A DNA stretch of 64,000 nucleotides from Dendrolimus kikuchii (GCA_019925095.2 CM034412.1:15476001-15540000), one strand, 5' to 3'; shown: positions 30,600 through 40,689, counted from the stretch's first letter. Translations and numbers: made by a program. Notes: a model not told the origin generated them from the letters alone.

Positions 30600-30880
30600 C
30601 GGGAAAAAAATCTCGAAGAGCTGGTGAATGAGCCCAGTATAATAGGCGAGAGCAAGGCATGTCGCTTGCGCTGACTTGGCCACCTAGAATGGGGAGGATC
30701 GCGCGGTGAAGAGCCTATCTGGACCGGCGGGACGGCGACCGGTTGGTCGGCCCAGATATCGCTGGAGTGACGTAGTTTCAAGCCTTCATGGCAGGAGACA
30801 GCGCTGAACTGAAAGGAGTGGAGTATTCTCATTTCGGTGGCCAGGACTCATTTTGGGTCGTTGAGCCGCGGCAGTTAGTT
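30600..30880 (+). mobile_element. LINE C-terminal fragment (RTE-like, family G)
   Basis: + strand remnant related to 31890-32130: GHLERM-like and RLVGPDIAGV-like motifs and FGGQDSFWVVEPRQL at the end. Contains stops. Confidence 0.5.
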
Positions 30881-30919
30881 AGTTATATTTTAATTGTATT
30901 TGTTATTTTTTTTCTACAG

Positions 30920-30967
30920 GCGAGTCAAGTGTTTACTACAATTTCATCAAGGAATCTCGCAAGTTTA
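30920..30967 (+). CDS. Cassette gene, exon C5
   Basis: 48 nt after acceptor TTTTTTTTCTACAG, donor GTACGT, phase 1-1, encoding GESSVYYNFIKESRKF. Strongly similar to exon C1 (3262): G-x-SSVY-[FY] and ESRK-[MF]. The pyrimidine tract is the best in the set. Its last A joins AT of exon A5 to make Asn. Confidence 0.7.
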
Positions 30968-31020
30968 GTACGTATACTTTTGTTAAATATTTCAAAGTCA
31001 ACATTTTATGTATAATACAA

Positions 31021-31296
31021 GATCCCGCGGCCGGGTGGCCTGTCGTAAGAGGCGACTTAACAACCCACAGCCAAGTGGTAGGGCATTTGCCCGACTGGAT
31101 GGCTACCACCCCTGGTCTAAAGTATGTCGCCGTAACAACCTTGGGTTGTGTTCCGGCACTAGTGACCAGGTTCCAGTCTCCTTTAAGAGAGCAGCAGCGC
31201 ATTTGTAGCACCTTAGGTGATGCCAATGTCCGTAGGCGATGGTAACCGCTTTCCATCAAGTGGTCCGTCTGTCTGTCTGCTGAACTCCTGCAATAC
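31021..31296 (+). mobile_element. SINE-A copy 10
   Basis: From CCGCGGCCGGGTGGCCTGTC to CTCCTGCAATACA. Part of a segment duplicated in inverted orientation at 52.9-53.6 kb. Confidence 0.88.
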
Positions 31297-31476
31297 AACG
31301 ACTAGTTTTTAATTATATTTTGTTTGATACCTTGAATTACTTAAGTATCAGTAAATACATTTTGTGAAATACATAATCTAATGTTACAATTTTAACTCAA
31401 AAATCTTGAATTTAGTTATCACAAATAATAAGGAGATCAATGCGTATTTGTTTGTATCAGACTAATTTGTCAATAG

Positions 31477-31602
31477 ATGATCAAGGATACGATGCAGCCG
31501 CTGAGCCAACGTGGCTGGAAGACCTCAAGACCCTTGTGCGAGAGATGATATCGAAGTACGGCAAAAAACACTTAGATTTGATGCTCAAGCCTGTGATTAA
31601 AT
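31477..31602 (+). CDS. Cassette gene, exon A5
   Basis: 126 nt, phase 1-1, between acceptor GTCAATAG and a strong donor (AAAT|GTAAGT). It reads DQGYDAAAEPT then WLEDLKTLVREMISKYGKKH then LDLMLKPVIK. It aligns gap-free with exon A3 (same length) and with A1. The acceptor is weak; an alternative 16 nt upstream (TTTGTATCAG) breaks the phase. An inverted copy lies at 53094-53219 with a His-to-Arg change. The last T plus CC of exon B6 makes Ser. Confidence 0.65.
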
Positions 31603-31636
31603 GTAAGTTTGCTTATAACGTTAATATTATAATACT

Positions 31637-31778
31637 GTCAGGAGCCTTAAGAACAGACGAGCGTGCATGACAAGAGTTATGAATGTCAAAGAAGCAAGTG
31701 AAGTGTGTAAGAATAAGCCCAAATGGCGCTCCGTTCGTGCCTACCCCGCAAGGGAACTGGCCTGAACTTATGTATGTA
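31637..31778 (+). mobile_element. RTE-1 LINE 3' fragment
   Basis: Last ~140 bp of RTE-1 with the TATG tail, just downstream of exon A5. Its junction with the flank is shared with the inverted duplicate at 53058. Confidence 0.8.
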
Positions 31779-31889
31779 TTATAATACTTACTACATTTAA
31801 TACAATAAAATTATGGTTACTTTAAAAGTTAAACTATACTATAAAATAAAATGAAAAAATTAAATAATTAAACGAAATAAAAGATCTTG

Positions 31890-32130
31890 AAGAATTGGGG
31901 AGATAAAATCTCTCGTCTCCGCTGGATCGGTCATGTAGAACGGATGGAGGAGGATCGGGGAGTAAAGAAAGCATACTTGGGGACCAGTCGGCTGGCGACC
32001 GGTTGATCGTCCCAAGTATCGCTGGAAGGATAGAGTAGCAGCTGACCTGACCGCACTACAAGCCCTCAACTAGCAAGACACTGCACTGTACTCTCGTTTC
32101 GGAGGCCAAGATTCACTTCGGGTCGCTACA
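31890..32130 (+). mobile_element. LINE C-terminal fragment (RTE-like, family G)
   Basis: LRWIGHVERMEEDRGVKKAY and YLGTSRLATG, then stops, ending near GGCCAAGATTCACTTCGGGT, parallel to the 30600 copy. Confidence 0.55.
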
Positions 32131-32154
32131 TATTTAAAGATAAAAAAATGTAGT

Positions 32155-32480
32155 CTAGATCGCTGCCGGTGGGGAGCGTTCCTAAAATGCTGGCCGCATT
32201 TCCACGTTGTATTGCAACGCTGATCCGTTATCCTAAATATAGGCCAGCCTTTTGGTTAAGCGAGACTTCTTTCAATCGTCTTGAAGGGTCTCGATAAAGT
32301 TGATAAGCCTCACGCCTCCATGGCGCCAAGTCTCAACCCTGAAAGCTACAAATTTATATCCATCAGCGATGGATGCATATTTGTGGCGTTTCAGGGTGTC
32401 TGGATCTGTGGCAGATCCTCCAGCAATGACGGCTGTGTTTGGAAGATAAGAAGCCGCTAACGTATTAACATACCGCCGAC
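32155..32480 (-). mobile_element. LINE-X fragment
   Basis: The - strand has the degraded IAIQRGNAAS-like block and the upstream GPW-like region. Confidence 0.5.
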
Positions 32481-33583
32481 TGCTTTGCTTATGGACATAA
32501 TTTTAGTTCGAAACAAGCGCAGTTTTTATAGCACTCGCGATGAGGATGCAGCCCTGACACTCTAGATGGCGAAGATTGCGAATATTTCCACAAAATACGA
32601 AATGCGTCCCTTTTGAGGCGAATTCAACGAACGAACTTGCGAATGTGTCTGTACGCGACGGACGCAGCGAATGACTGTCGCCGCAATTTACTACCCTCAT
32701 TTGCTGCGACAAAAAAAATACTAATCTAATCCAAACGAAAACTGTCGCTAATTCAACAAATAAACATATACTAATTACTAACTAACTGTGAGAGATGAAA
32801 TATATTTTCTAAATTATTGTGGTAAAATAAGGGATGAGTGCGAAATCACGCATTTATAGAGCGCGGTGTGGGGCTTGATGCGCCCGAGACGTTCTACGGC
32901 CATTTTGATTCGCCATTTTTCTCTCTGTATTTATTGCGCGCACCATCAACCACAGTTAGGGTTGCCAACCATACTTTATAATAACGCATCCTACTTTATT
33001 CTTAGTAAATATACTTTATACTTTTGCATAAAAATAAAGAATGTGAAAATACTCTATTTCCAATATTCACTCTGATGCGTAAAACGAAATATTTATATGG
33101 ATAATTACTGAACTATTATCAATCCAGTTTTCACTGAAAGAGTTTATTCAGCAATGAATCTAAAATGGCGAGAAGAACATGACATCTATAAATTTAATAA
33201 AAAATGAATTGTTTGTTTATTTAAATTTAAATTGGGAATGTAAAGATAGCTTCGAAAAATTTAAGGATAATGAAAAGTTGTTAGTGTTTGCAAGAAGCAC
33301 ACAAAATTAGGACATTTTTCTTCCAAATACTTTATTTCTTCCCTACTTAAAAAATGCAATACGTTATTTTTCTCAAAAATCGTTGGCAACCCTTACCACA
33401 TTCAACATGAACCTCGTTGAGTAAAATTAAATATTGTGACTTTATTCTAGTATGTAAAACCGTTTTCAACTTGAAGCTTAATATTTAATGGATAAAAAGT
33501 GTATTTTTCTCAAAAACCAGCACAAACCATCCACACCAACTATTAAATTGTATTAAATCAAATACAATTGAGTAATAAAACTA
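32481..33583. other. Unassigned intron sequence
   Basis: AT-rich. A short GC-richer part (32510-32700) shows no recognised protein on either strand. No exon matching the A/B/C types was found here. Confidence 0.3.
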
Positions 33584-34644
33584 TAGCTTGACCGCAACCG
33601 TTGTATCGCGTCCTAGGTATGTGCGCGGCGAGACCGGGGAGAGTACCGGCCGTTCCTTTCTGTCAGTCGGCTGCCAACGCTTACGGCGGTAGCTAGTGTT
33701 GCTTGCACCGGACAGTGTGTATCGGATGTACATGAAATAAATATTCCAAGATGGGTCGTGCGTTATCTCGTGATGTGAATAGATCTTACTTTCTAAAATC
33801 TAGCACACAAACTATTATTTACCTTAACACATGATCCTTTTTCACGATTTTCACGTTTTGCACTGATTGATTACAAATAAAAGAAATAAAGGAAGAGGAA
33901 GAACTACACTATTTACTGTTATTTGTCTCTCGTCGTGCATAGGTTTCGCATGTACTATGAAAGAAATTAGGTAATTAAATGGACTATTTAGGTATACTTA
34001 TTTAATTAATTCCCTATCCAATTTAATACGTACGACTGGCGTGTAAAGCTAAAAATGTTCAAATAAGTAATTTTAATAATTTTAGACTTTACCGGTTGTA
34101 CCTTAAAACTGATAAATAATAAAAAAAAACTTGAGAGGTGTCAAGGGACACCCGGATGGAACGAATTTCCTTTCGATTAATTAGTGAAGGAATTGTAATA
34201 AAATTTTATTTTTTTAAGTTATAATAATATTATTTTTTATTATTTATTATGTACAAAAAACCTGTATACACTCAACAAAAATAATCGTCGCGACACCACA
34301 CTGTTCAATGCGAAATAGAAAGACGAAACGAAAATAACTGGCTTGCTTTCTATGAGAGAGAGAGACAGACAGAGAAACACGCGCACGCCGCACGGCTTGC
34401 AATAGCTTACTATAGCAAAAAGTGTCGTGACAACTTTTCGTAAGAATTTTTTCCATCTAGCCCCCTTTCACAACGCGCGATAAGGAACTTCGTTCCAACA
34501 ATTTGTATATCGGAAAATTAAAAAAAAATGATATCGTAAAATCCGCCCGGCAAATCGATATCGTGTAAACTCGTGCTCTTTCTTACCTGTCCCCCGCCTC
34601 GCCGCGCGTTCCTAGAGCGCGGTACAGCGGTTGCGGTCAAGCTA
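33584..34644. mobile_element. DNA transposon relic with TA target site
   Basis: 1061 bp with terminal inverted repeats TAGCTTGACCGCAACCG at both ends and TA duplications outside (33582-33583, 34645-34646). GC-rich ends surround an AT-rich middle. No transposase recognised. TA duplication suggests the Tc1/mariner/IS630 group. Confidence 0.6.
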
Positions 34645-34784
34645 TAATGAAAGGACGGTTTGAACACTCGGATTATTTTACAATTCACCCGTTATATTAC
34701 AAGCGAATGTTTGCGTTGCAGGAGCACCTTAAAGTGAATCTATTCGTTGGAGAAATAAATGTCTGAAACTTGATATGTTTTCAG

Positions 34785-34826
34785 CCGTTGAAAAGAAAAA
34801 TGGCGTTACAATAACTGACATTGATG
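34785..34826 (+). CDS. Cassette gene, exon B6 (42 nt)
   Basis: Acceptor GATATGTTTTCAG, donor GTATGT, phase 1-1, encoding [S]VEKKNGVTITDID and a split Gly. The pattern resembles a beta strand-turn. It follows exon A5 as B4 follows A3. No 12-nt homology is evident. Confidence 0.6.
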
Positions 34827-35015
34827 GTATGTATTAAAGGCAAGTGACGCCAGGCATGTTATGTGTGCGAGTTTAGGAAATTATGATATTGAAGCAAATA
34901 AATTGGCTTCCTAGAATTTTACTCGAAAATTGTCTGTCGGTAATTTCAAATAAATGGCGAAAATGCTTTTTACACGAAGCTTAACTATAAATTGTCGTTT
35001 TTGGAATTTTTCAAA
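34827..35015 (+). other. Intron sequence after exon B6
   Basis: AT-rich; a C exon expected here by cassette order was not found. Confidence 0.3.
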
Positions 35016-35027
35016 GCACAGAAAATA

Positions 35028-35409
35028 CATACATACATACATACATACATAACTTCACGCCAGTTCCCTTGCGGGGTAGGCACGAACAACAGAGTGCCAT
35101 TTAGGCTTATTCTTACACACCTCACTTGCCTCTTTAACATTCATAACTCTTGTCATGCAAGCTCGTCTGTTCTTAAGACTCCTGACATCACCTGCTAGTA
35201 CACGATCAATTTGATCATGGAAGGTGTGTCGTGGCCTTCCACGACTTCTGCATCCATCCACTTTTGCATTGTATATCTGTTTAGTCATTCTTTCATCATG
35301 CATTCTTTCCACATGCCCAAACCACCGGAGCATTCCTTTCCTTACCTTCACCCCGACACTCTATTTCAGACCAACTCTCTTTCTTACTTCGGTATTACGA
35401 ACGCGGTCC
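35028..35409 (-). mobile_element. RTE-1 LINE 3' fragment with 12-bp TSD
   Basis: Flanked by GCACAGAAAATA (35016-35027 and 35410-35421). - strand KGMLRWFGHVERMHDERMTK frame, with one codon missing near RVLAGD. Confidence 0.88.
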
Positions 35410-35536
35410 GCACAGAAAATAATAATAATTAATATGGCTAGCAACAGCATTGAGAACACACTTTTAATTTCTTCATACATATACGTTTATATAAACATCG
35501 TTTGTATGTTATATTTATATATATATGAACTAGCTG

Positions 35537-35768
35537 AAAGAATGACTAAACAGATATACAATGCAAAAGTGGATGGATGCAGAAGTCGTGGAAGGCCACG
35601 ACACACCTTCCATGATCAAATTGATCGTGTACTAGCAGAAGGTGATGTCAGGAGCCTTAAGAACAGACGAGCGTGCATGACAAGAGCTATGAATGTCAAG
35701 AAAGCAAGTGAGGTGTGTTGTTCGTGCCTACCCCGCAAGGGAACTGGCGTGAAGTTATGTATGTATGT
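35537..35768 (+). mobile_element. RTE-1 LINE 3' fragment with 12-bp TSD
   Basis: Flanked by ATGAACTAGCTG (35525-35536 and 35769-35780). Opposite orientation to the neighbouring RTE-1 copy 130 bp away, so the transcript could fold back. Confidence 0.88.
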
Positions 35769-35773
35769 ATGAA

Positions 35774-36176
35774 CTAGCTGACCCAGCAAACTTCGTACCG
35801 CCTCAGAATCAATAAATAAAAAACTTTGATTTCTGAACGACGGGACGAACATCAAACGTTTGACATTCGAATCCAAAAAAATATTGTAAAAAAAAACTTC
35901 ACTTTTAAATTTAATTTGATTTCTGAACGACTTTTAAATTTGATTGATTTCTAAACGACGGGCCGAACATCAAATGTTTGACAGGTAGGAATAGTTTCTA
36001 AGGAAAAGCGAAATTGTATTTTTACTATATTCCAAGCAGTTTTTTCATATTTACTCACCTTTTAAACCTTCCCTGGACTTTCACCAATAATTCAAAACCA
36101 AAATTTGCCAAATCAGTCCAGCCGTTCTCGAGTTTTAGCGAGACTAACGAATAGCAATTGATTTTTATATATAAGA
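35774..36176 (-). mobile_element. Helitron (target of the RTE-1 insertion)
   Basis: CTAG end at 35774 on the - strand; 5' side TTTTTATATATAAGA near 36176. Contains CCAGCCGTTCTCGAGTTTTA like other copies. Confidence 0.55.
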
Positions 36177-36411
36177 CTAGCTGTGCCCGCGACGTCGTCC
36201 GCGTGGAATTTGCTTTCAAAATCCTCCGATTTGAACATTCTTCATTGGCGCTCCGCTCCTATTGGTCTTAGGATGATATATAGCCTAGAGCCTTCCTCGA
36301 TAAATGGGCTATCCAACACTGAAAGAATTTTTCAAATAGGACCAGCGGTTCCTGAGATTAGCGCGTTTAAACAAACAAACAAACTCTTCAGCTTTATAAT
36401 ATTAGTATAGA
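36177..36411 (-). mobile_element. Helitron, second subfamily
   Basis: CTAG plus GTGCCCGCGAC at the left, GCTTTATAATATTAGTATAG at the right. Same family as 44488 (+) and 46705 (-). Directly abuts the preceding Helitron. Confidence 0.65.
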
Positions 36412-36518
36412 AGAAAGAGATAATAGTGAAGCCAAAAGGAATATAAATGATGTCATATTCACTACTGTAATTTTAGTAAAATATTTAGTACTTAGTAGTA
36501 ATTACTGTGTATTTACAG

Positions 36519-36530
36519 TCAATGAGTATG
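36519..36530 (+). CDS. Cassette gene, 12-nt microexon B7
   Basis: TCAATGAGTATG between acceptor CTGTGTATTTACAG and donor GTAAGT, reading [V]-Asn-Glu-Tyr and a split Gly (completed by GA of exon C7). Parallel to B2 before C2. Confidence 0.55.
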
Positions 36531-36745
36531 GTAAGTGACTTTGTTTTTTTTTGTAAGATTTTACTTGAATATGAATTAATAAATATTTATCCAAAAAAAC
36601 TATGCTAATTAATTAATATGAGCAAAGTTTCTCAAAAAAGCATAATATGGATGAATAGTGTCAGTGTGTGGCGGCACTATGTGCACAGCACTAGATGCGT
36701 GTCACATCACTAATCAAAAGGAAAAAAACAATTCTGTCATAGAAA

Positions 36746-36972
36746 TTTTTGGCGGGAACCGAAAGAGGACGTTGTGCTGTGCAGTTTTATTTTCTAAAAA
36801 TGTGTAAAATTACTTTAAAATGAACAATAGTTGTAGGATATTGATAGTTTTTGAGTAGTAATTATGTGTTTCGTGAGAAATGTGAACTGTATAGTCAAAT
36901 GTGGCCTTTTGAGTTGTCACAAGAACTCCGATGAGTGGCACCAGCTGATAACCTACAGTTCAGCTGTGCTAC
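36746..36972 (+). repeat. Direct repeat, unit 1
   Basis: About 227 bp starting TTTTTGGCGGGAACCGAAAG, repeated at 37429-37654 with roughly 85-90% identity by eye. No TIR or tail is visible. Confidence 0.7.
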
Positions 36973-37018
36973 ACATAGGCTTAAGAAAATGAATAAACTA
37001 TATTGTAAATGTTTATCC

Positions 37019-37330
37019 GGCAGGAACGGAGAAAGAATACAATTTCCTGCGTTGGGGCGGCCTGTCGTAAGAGGCGACTTAATAATCCACAGCCAGGTGG
37101 TAGGGCATTTGCCCGACTGGATGGCTACCACCCCTGGTCAAGAGCTTGCCGCCATAACAACCTTGAGTTGTGTTCCGGCATTAGTGACCAGGTTCCAGTT
37201 TCCCTTAAGAGAGCAGCAGTGCATTTGTAGCAACTTTGGTGTTGCAAATGTCCATAGGCGATGGTAACTGCTTTCCATCAAGTGGGCCGTCTGCCTGTCT
37301 GCTGATCTCCTGCAATAAAAAAAAAAACTA
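37019..37330 (+). mobile_element. SINE-A copy 11 (near full length)
   Basis: From GGCAGGAACGGAGAAAG to TCCTGCAATAAAAAAAAAAA. Lies between the two direct-repeat units. Confidence 0.88.
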
Positions 37331-37428
37331 AGATCTGGCTTAAAGGCCTAGCTGCCAAGCCATAAACCTAAATAAATAAATATTATAATTTCCGTTAGCA
37401 AAACCGTCAAACATTGAAATAAACGGAG

Positions 37429-37654
37429 TTTTTGGCGGGAACTGAAAGGAGACGTTGTGCTGTGCAGTTTTATTTTCTAAAAATGTGTAAAATTACTCTA
37501 ACATGAACAATAGTTATAGGATATTCATAGTTTTTGAGTAGTAATTATGTGTTTTGTGAGAAATGTGAACTGTATAGTCAAATGTGGCCTATCGAGTTTT
37601 CACAAGAACTCCGTTGAATGGCGTTAGTTGTAGCCTACAATACAACTGCGCTAC
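37429..37654 (+). repeat. Direct repeat, unit 2
   Basis: Second copy of the repeat at 36746-36972, in the same orientation within the same intron. Suggests a local tandem duplication or two insertions of an unknown repeat. Confidence 0.7.
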
Positions 37655-37828
37655 TATACGAAGACTCATCAGAATTGGCTGTATGGACTAAAGATTCCTT
37701 TGCCTGCCTTTGTGGCGAATACAACTACTACTACTACTTGAAATATACTTGTTTTTTTTTAAATTTAGGACCGAGTATCGACTGTTCAAATGTGGCATTT
37801 ATTGATTCTATTATTTATTTATTCCTAG

Positions 37829-37882
37829 GAGAAGTTATAGTGGATTATCTCAAGAATAAAAAACGATATAAATCTGGAAAAA
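37829..37882 (+). CDS. Cassette gene, exon C7
   Basis: 54 nt between acceptor TTATTTATTCCTAG and donor GTAAGT, phase 1-1, encoding GEVIVDYLKNKKRYKSGK. Matches exon C2 in length, phase and sequence (V-D-[FY]-[IL]; N-K-K-R). Basic C-terminal half. Followed 2.3 kb later by the terminal exon. Confidence 0.68.
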
Positions 37883-37989
37883 GTAAGTATTAATATTAAG
37901 ATTTTTATGCGCATTTTTAAATGTACAGGTGTATAGGGATATTGTAAATAAATGCGTGTTCTAGTAAACCAAGATTATTTATTCACTCA

Positions 37990-38640
37990 TACATGTGCAT
38001 TATACTGTATGTCTTTCAAGACCACGGGCCATAAAAATGGCCCGGACTTTTGGGGGGCTTGCGTGGGGCCATGGGAAGGCCAACACGTAGAGGCCCCTTG
38101 ACAAATTTAATGTAAATGTGGCGTGACACTGATCGGCGATTATCCCTGTCCACACCATATAGTAATGCACCCAAGGACAAGCCCCGGCCAGTGTAGGACT
38201 ATTGTGGGAAATGAGGACAAAAAGTACCGGGCTATTGTAGTGAACTGCTAATGGTACTAGGGGTCTGGGAATATGGGGACTATGGCGTCTGCCCGTCGCA
38301 ATGTTCAGGGAACATAGAAAAATGGGCAGACAGTGACTCGCCACTCCCTGCATGGGCCCCAAAAAATGCCATAAAGACGGGGGCAACATGGGTGTGAGTG
38401 GCTAAGGGGTGTCGAGAGGTGGGCTGCAGGTTCACCGAAGCTACTTCCGACGTTAGGCCATTTATCACTTCCACCCCTGGAGCTTGAGTCTTAGCTCTAG
38501 CGATCTCCACTCCGTGCCGGCTGGTTAAGGCAAGCACGGAGGCGGGGGCCTTGCCTTGGCCCCCGGAGTCAGGTACGAGGTGTCGGTACTCACCTAAGGC
38601 TTCGCCACAAAGCCCCCCTGCGGGATCAAAGCCCCTCTGC
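37990..38640 (-). mobile_element. GC-rich retroelement fragment
   Basis: GC-rich block with CTAAGGCTTCGCCACAAAGC near 38600. It shares GGCCAAGGCAAG-type and GCTAGAGCTAAGACTCAAGC motifs, inverted, with 54098-54850. No RT motif; perhaps a LINE 5' UTR. Confidence 0.45.
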
Positions 38641-38819
38641 GGAACGTGTGCATTATATTATTACGATGAGTAACGCGTCGCGGGTGTGAATGATGGTAGA
38701 CAACTGCCACTCTGTGCGCGTCGCATGCCATTCGATGCAATTCGCTGAGTAGGCAGTGTCTCTACATTTTAATCTTAAAAAAATCATACTAGAGGCAACA
38801 TTAAACAGGCCGTGTTTCT

Positions 38820-39230
38820 ACTAAAACAGCCGTTCTCAATCTTTTTTACAAGCTGTCTATTAACTCGCAATGGATGTAAGTTCGGGTGGAATATTGCAAG
38901 GTAAATTTAGGACCAACTTTTCGGTTTCCGATTGAGCTGAAAGCACGAATATGTATATCGCGTGACAATGCAAGAATATGGTGCAATGGAGCTGATCTGA
39001 TGATGGAGTCGGAAGGTGGCCATAGGAACTCCTGTACTAAACAAGATACACCCGTCGTGTTTGGGCTCGTTTTACTTGTCTTGGCTAGCACTCTGCTGCT
39101 ACATGATATCCAGGATCTCAAAAGCTAGTATTTAAATACCTTTTAAAAAAATCTTATTTTACTAGAGCCGCATTGAGGTATTAGATGGGGTACCACGGAC
39201 CAAAGTATTATTTAGATCTTTTTTTAATGC
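38820..39230. other. Open on both strands, unassigned
   Basis: The + frame 38886-39128 has a hydrophobic stretch (VVFGLVLLVLASTLLLHD) and the - frame 38846-39121 is equally open. Neither has flanking splice sites or a recognised family. Confidence 0.2.
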
Positions 39231-39244
39231 TAGGGTAGATAAAG

Positions 39245-39400
39245 TACAGCAGAGAGGTCCACCTGATGGAAAGTGATTTTTTTATTGCGAAGCTGGCAAA
39301 TAGGCAGTCGGCCCAGCTCATGGAAAATAGTTACCGTCGCCTGTAGACGTTTGCAACACCAGGGGCGTAGCCAACGCAATGCCAGCCTTTAAGAGAGATA
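39245..39400 (-). mobile_element. SINE-A copy 12 (divergent)
   Basis: GGCAAATAGGCAGTCGGCCC and TTTGCAACACCAGGGGCG mark a diverged, truncated copy; an extra fragment of the same block lies at 39240. Confidence 0.6.
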
Positions 39401-39499
39401 GAGGAGTTACAATACATCGTAAATATCGTACAAAAGACAGTTAGATCAAGGCTACGTTTCACGTCGATATCCTGTGAGAACGTGGTATTACACTGATCA

Positions 39500-39677
39500 A
39501 GTCGGCCCTCAGAACTAACTCCTAAACGACTGGAACGATTTCGATGAAATTTTTTGTGTGTGTTCAGGTGGATTCGAGAAAGGTTTAAATTCACAATTGC
39601 ACCCGGTAGGTGGCGCTGCAATCGGGTTCTAAATTTTATTTTTTCAAGGCAGGACAACGTCTACCGGGACAGCTAGT
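39500..39677 (+). mobile_element. Helitron 3' fragment
   Basis: GCACCCGGTAGGTGGCGCTG, then GGCAGGACAACGTCTACCGG and CTAG|T. Confidence 0.6.
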
Positions 39678-40137
39678 AATATTATAAAAGTCTAAAAATG
39701 CCGTGTCTGTATATTGAAGCATTAAAAAAAACAACTGGATTAGACTATATAAACGATGGAGAACACGAAGCAATTTATTTTAGATTTCTTATCTGTTTGC
39801 CTGTTTGTCGGTTTGTCTGTTTGTTCAGGTAAAAACTACTGGGCAAACCGCATCGAAATCACAATGCGGTTTTTGCTGAACGACAGCAAATTCTTAGACT
39901 TAATATCTGAGCTATTTTTTTATCTCGGGAATCTTGCGGGAATATCTCTGGGAATCATTGAAAATGCCAAAAATAAATTAATTCCAATATGATTTTTTTA
40001 CTGATCGTTAGCAAATGTAATGTAATAAAATGTATGATATATTTTATCCCGGGAATCCCGCGGGAATTTCAAGTGAAACATGGACGAAGTTCCAGGAATA
40101 TCCTAGTTTATATATAAAATATTTTTTCTCTCTACAG
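39678..40137 (+). other. Intron before the terminal exon
   Basis: AT-rich. Holds a 78-codon frame (39756-39992) of low complexity at its start (TGTTTGTC-type repeats), judged spurious. Confidence 0.3.
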
Positions 40138-40190
40138 GACTTTGAAGAAACTAAAAGTGACTACAAAATTTTGTAAATAAAATATGGATT
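40138..40190 (+). CDS. Cassette gene, terminal exon with polyA signal
   Basis: After a strong acceptor (TTTTTTCTCTCTACAG), GACTTTGA joins the final A of exon C7 to give Arg-Leu-stop (stop 40143-40145). AATAAA lies at 40176-40181. Phase 0 would instead give DFEETKSDYKIL and stop. Phase 1 is preferred because every other exon is phase 1, so the protein would end ...YKSGKRL. Coordinates include about 45 nt of 3' UTR. Confidence 0.5.
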
Positions 40191-40489
40191 TTTGAAATAC
40201 AGCATTTTGTTTGACATTATTTTTATTTCATTGTCTTAACTTATATGTATATAATGTGATTTGCTTTTTATTCGTAAATTAAAAAACTAACAGCCTCTAA
40301 GAAATAACGAAACTACATTTCACAGCTGAGTCTGGTATTGATCAATTGTAGTGGGCGTTTAGCCTTACAGGCTGCGAGTAAAACGTACATGTCGAGCTTG
40401 TATAACATTGTCTGCTTTACTCAACGTGCAAAATGATTTTTTCAAAACGGGTTCATTATTAAAAACTGACAAAAAAAAAGAATTGTTAT
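40191..40489. other. Downstream intergenic sequence
   Basis: AT-rich, no gene recognised. Confidence 0.3.
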
Positions 40490-40660
40490 AATTATCACGT
40501 GCTGACGGTACAGGAAAACATCGTTTTGTAACCGGCGCATCGAGATAATCGATGTGTCAAACCCGCCAATCTGCCTAATACAAGCGTGGCCGTTATACTG
40601 TCCATTCCTCTAAGAAATTGGGAGGTCCGAGACCACCACTGGGAACATTATTGGCTACAA
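40490..40660 (+). mobile_element. tRNA-derived SINE (tSINE), 5'-truncated
   Basis: GCATCGAGATAATCGATGTG and the GGGAGGTCCGAGACC block match 52319; the tRNA-like head is missing. Confidence 0.6.
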
Positions 40661-40689
40661 GCTTAATAATTACAACAATATCTAATAAC

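Noticed and set aside
34733..34770. Exon-like start after GTTTGCGTTGCAG
   Set aside because: Phase 1 meets a stop within four codons and no donor is present.
38886..39128. 80-codon + frame ending in a membrane-like stretch
   Set aside because: The - strand is equally open over the same bases, and neither shows family similarity or splice signals.
39756..39992. 78-codon frame with a hydrophobic N-terminus (LSVCLFVGLSVCSG)
   Set aside because: The hydrophobic part comes from TGTTTGTC-type simple repeats at a TE border; no splice or polyA context.
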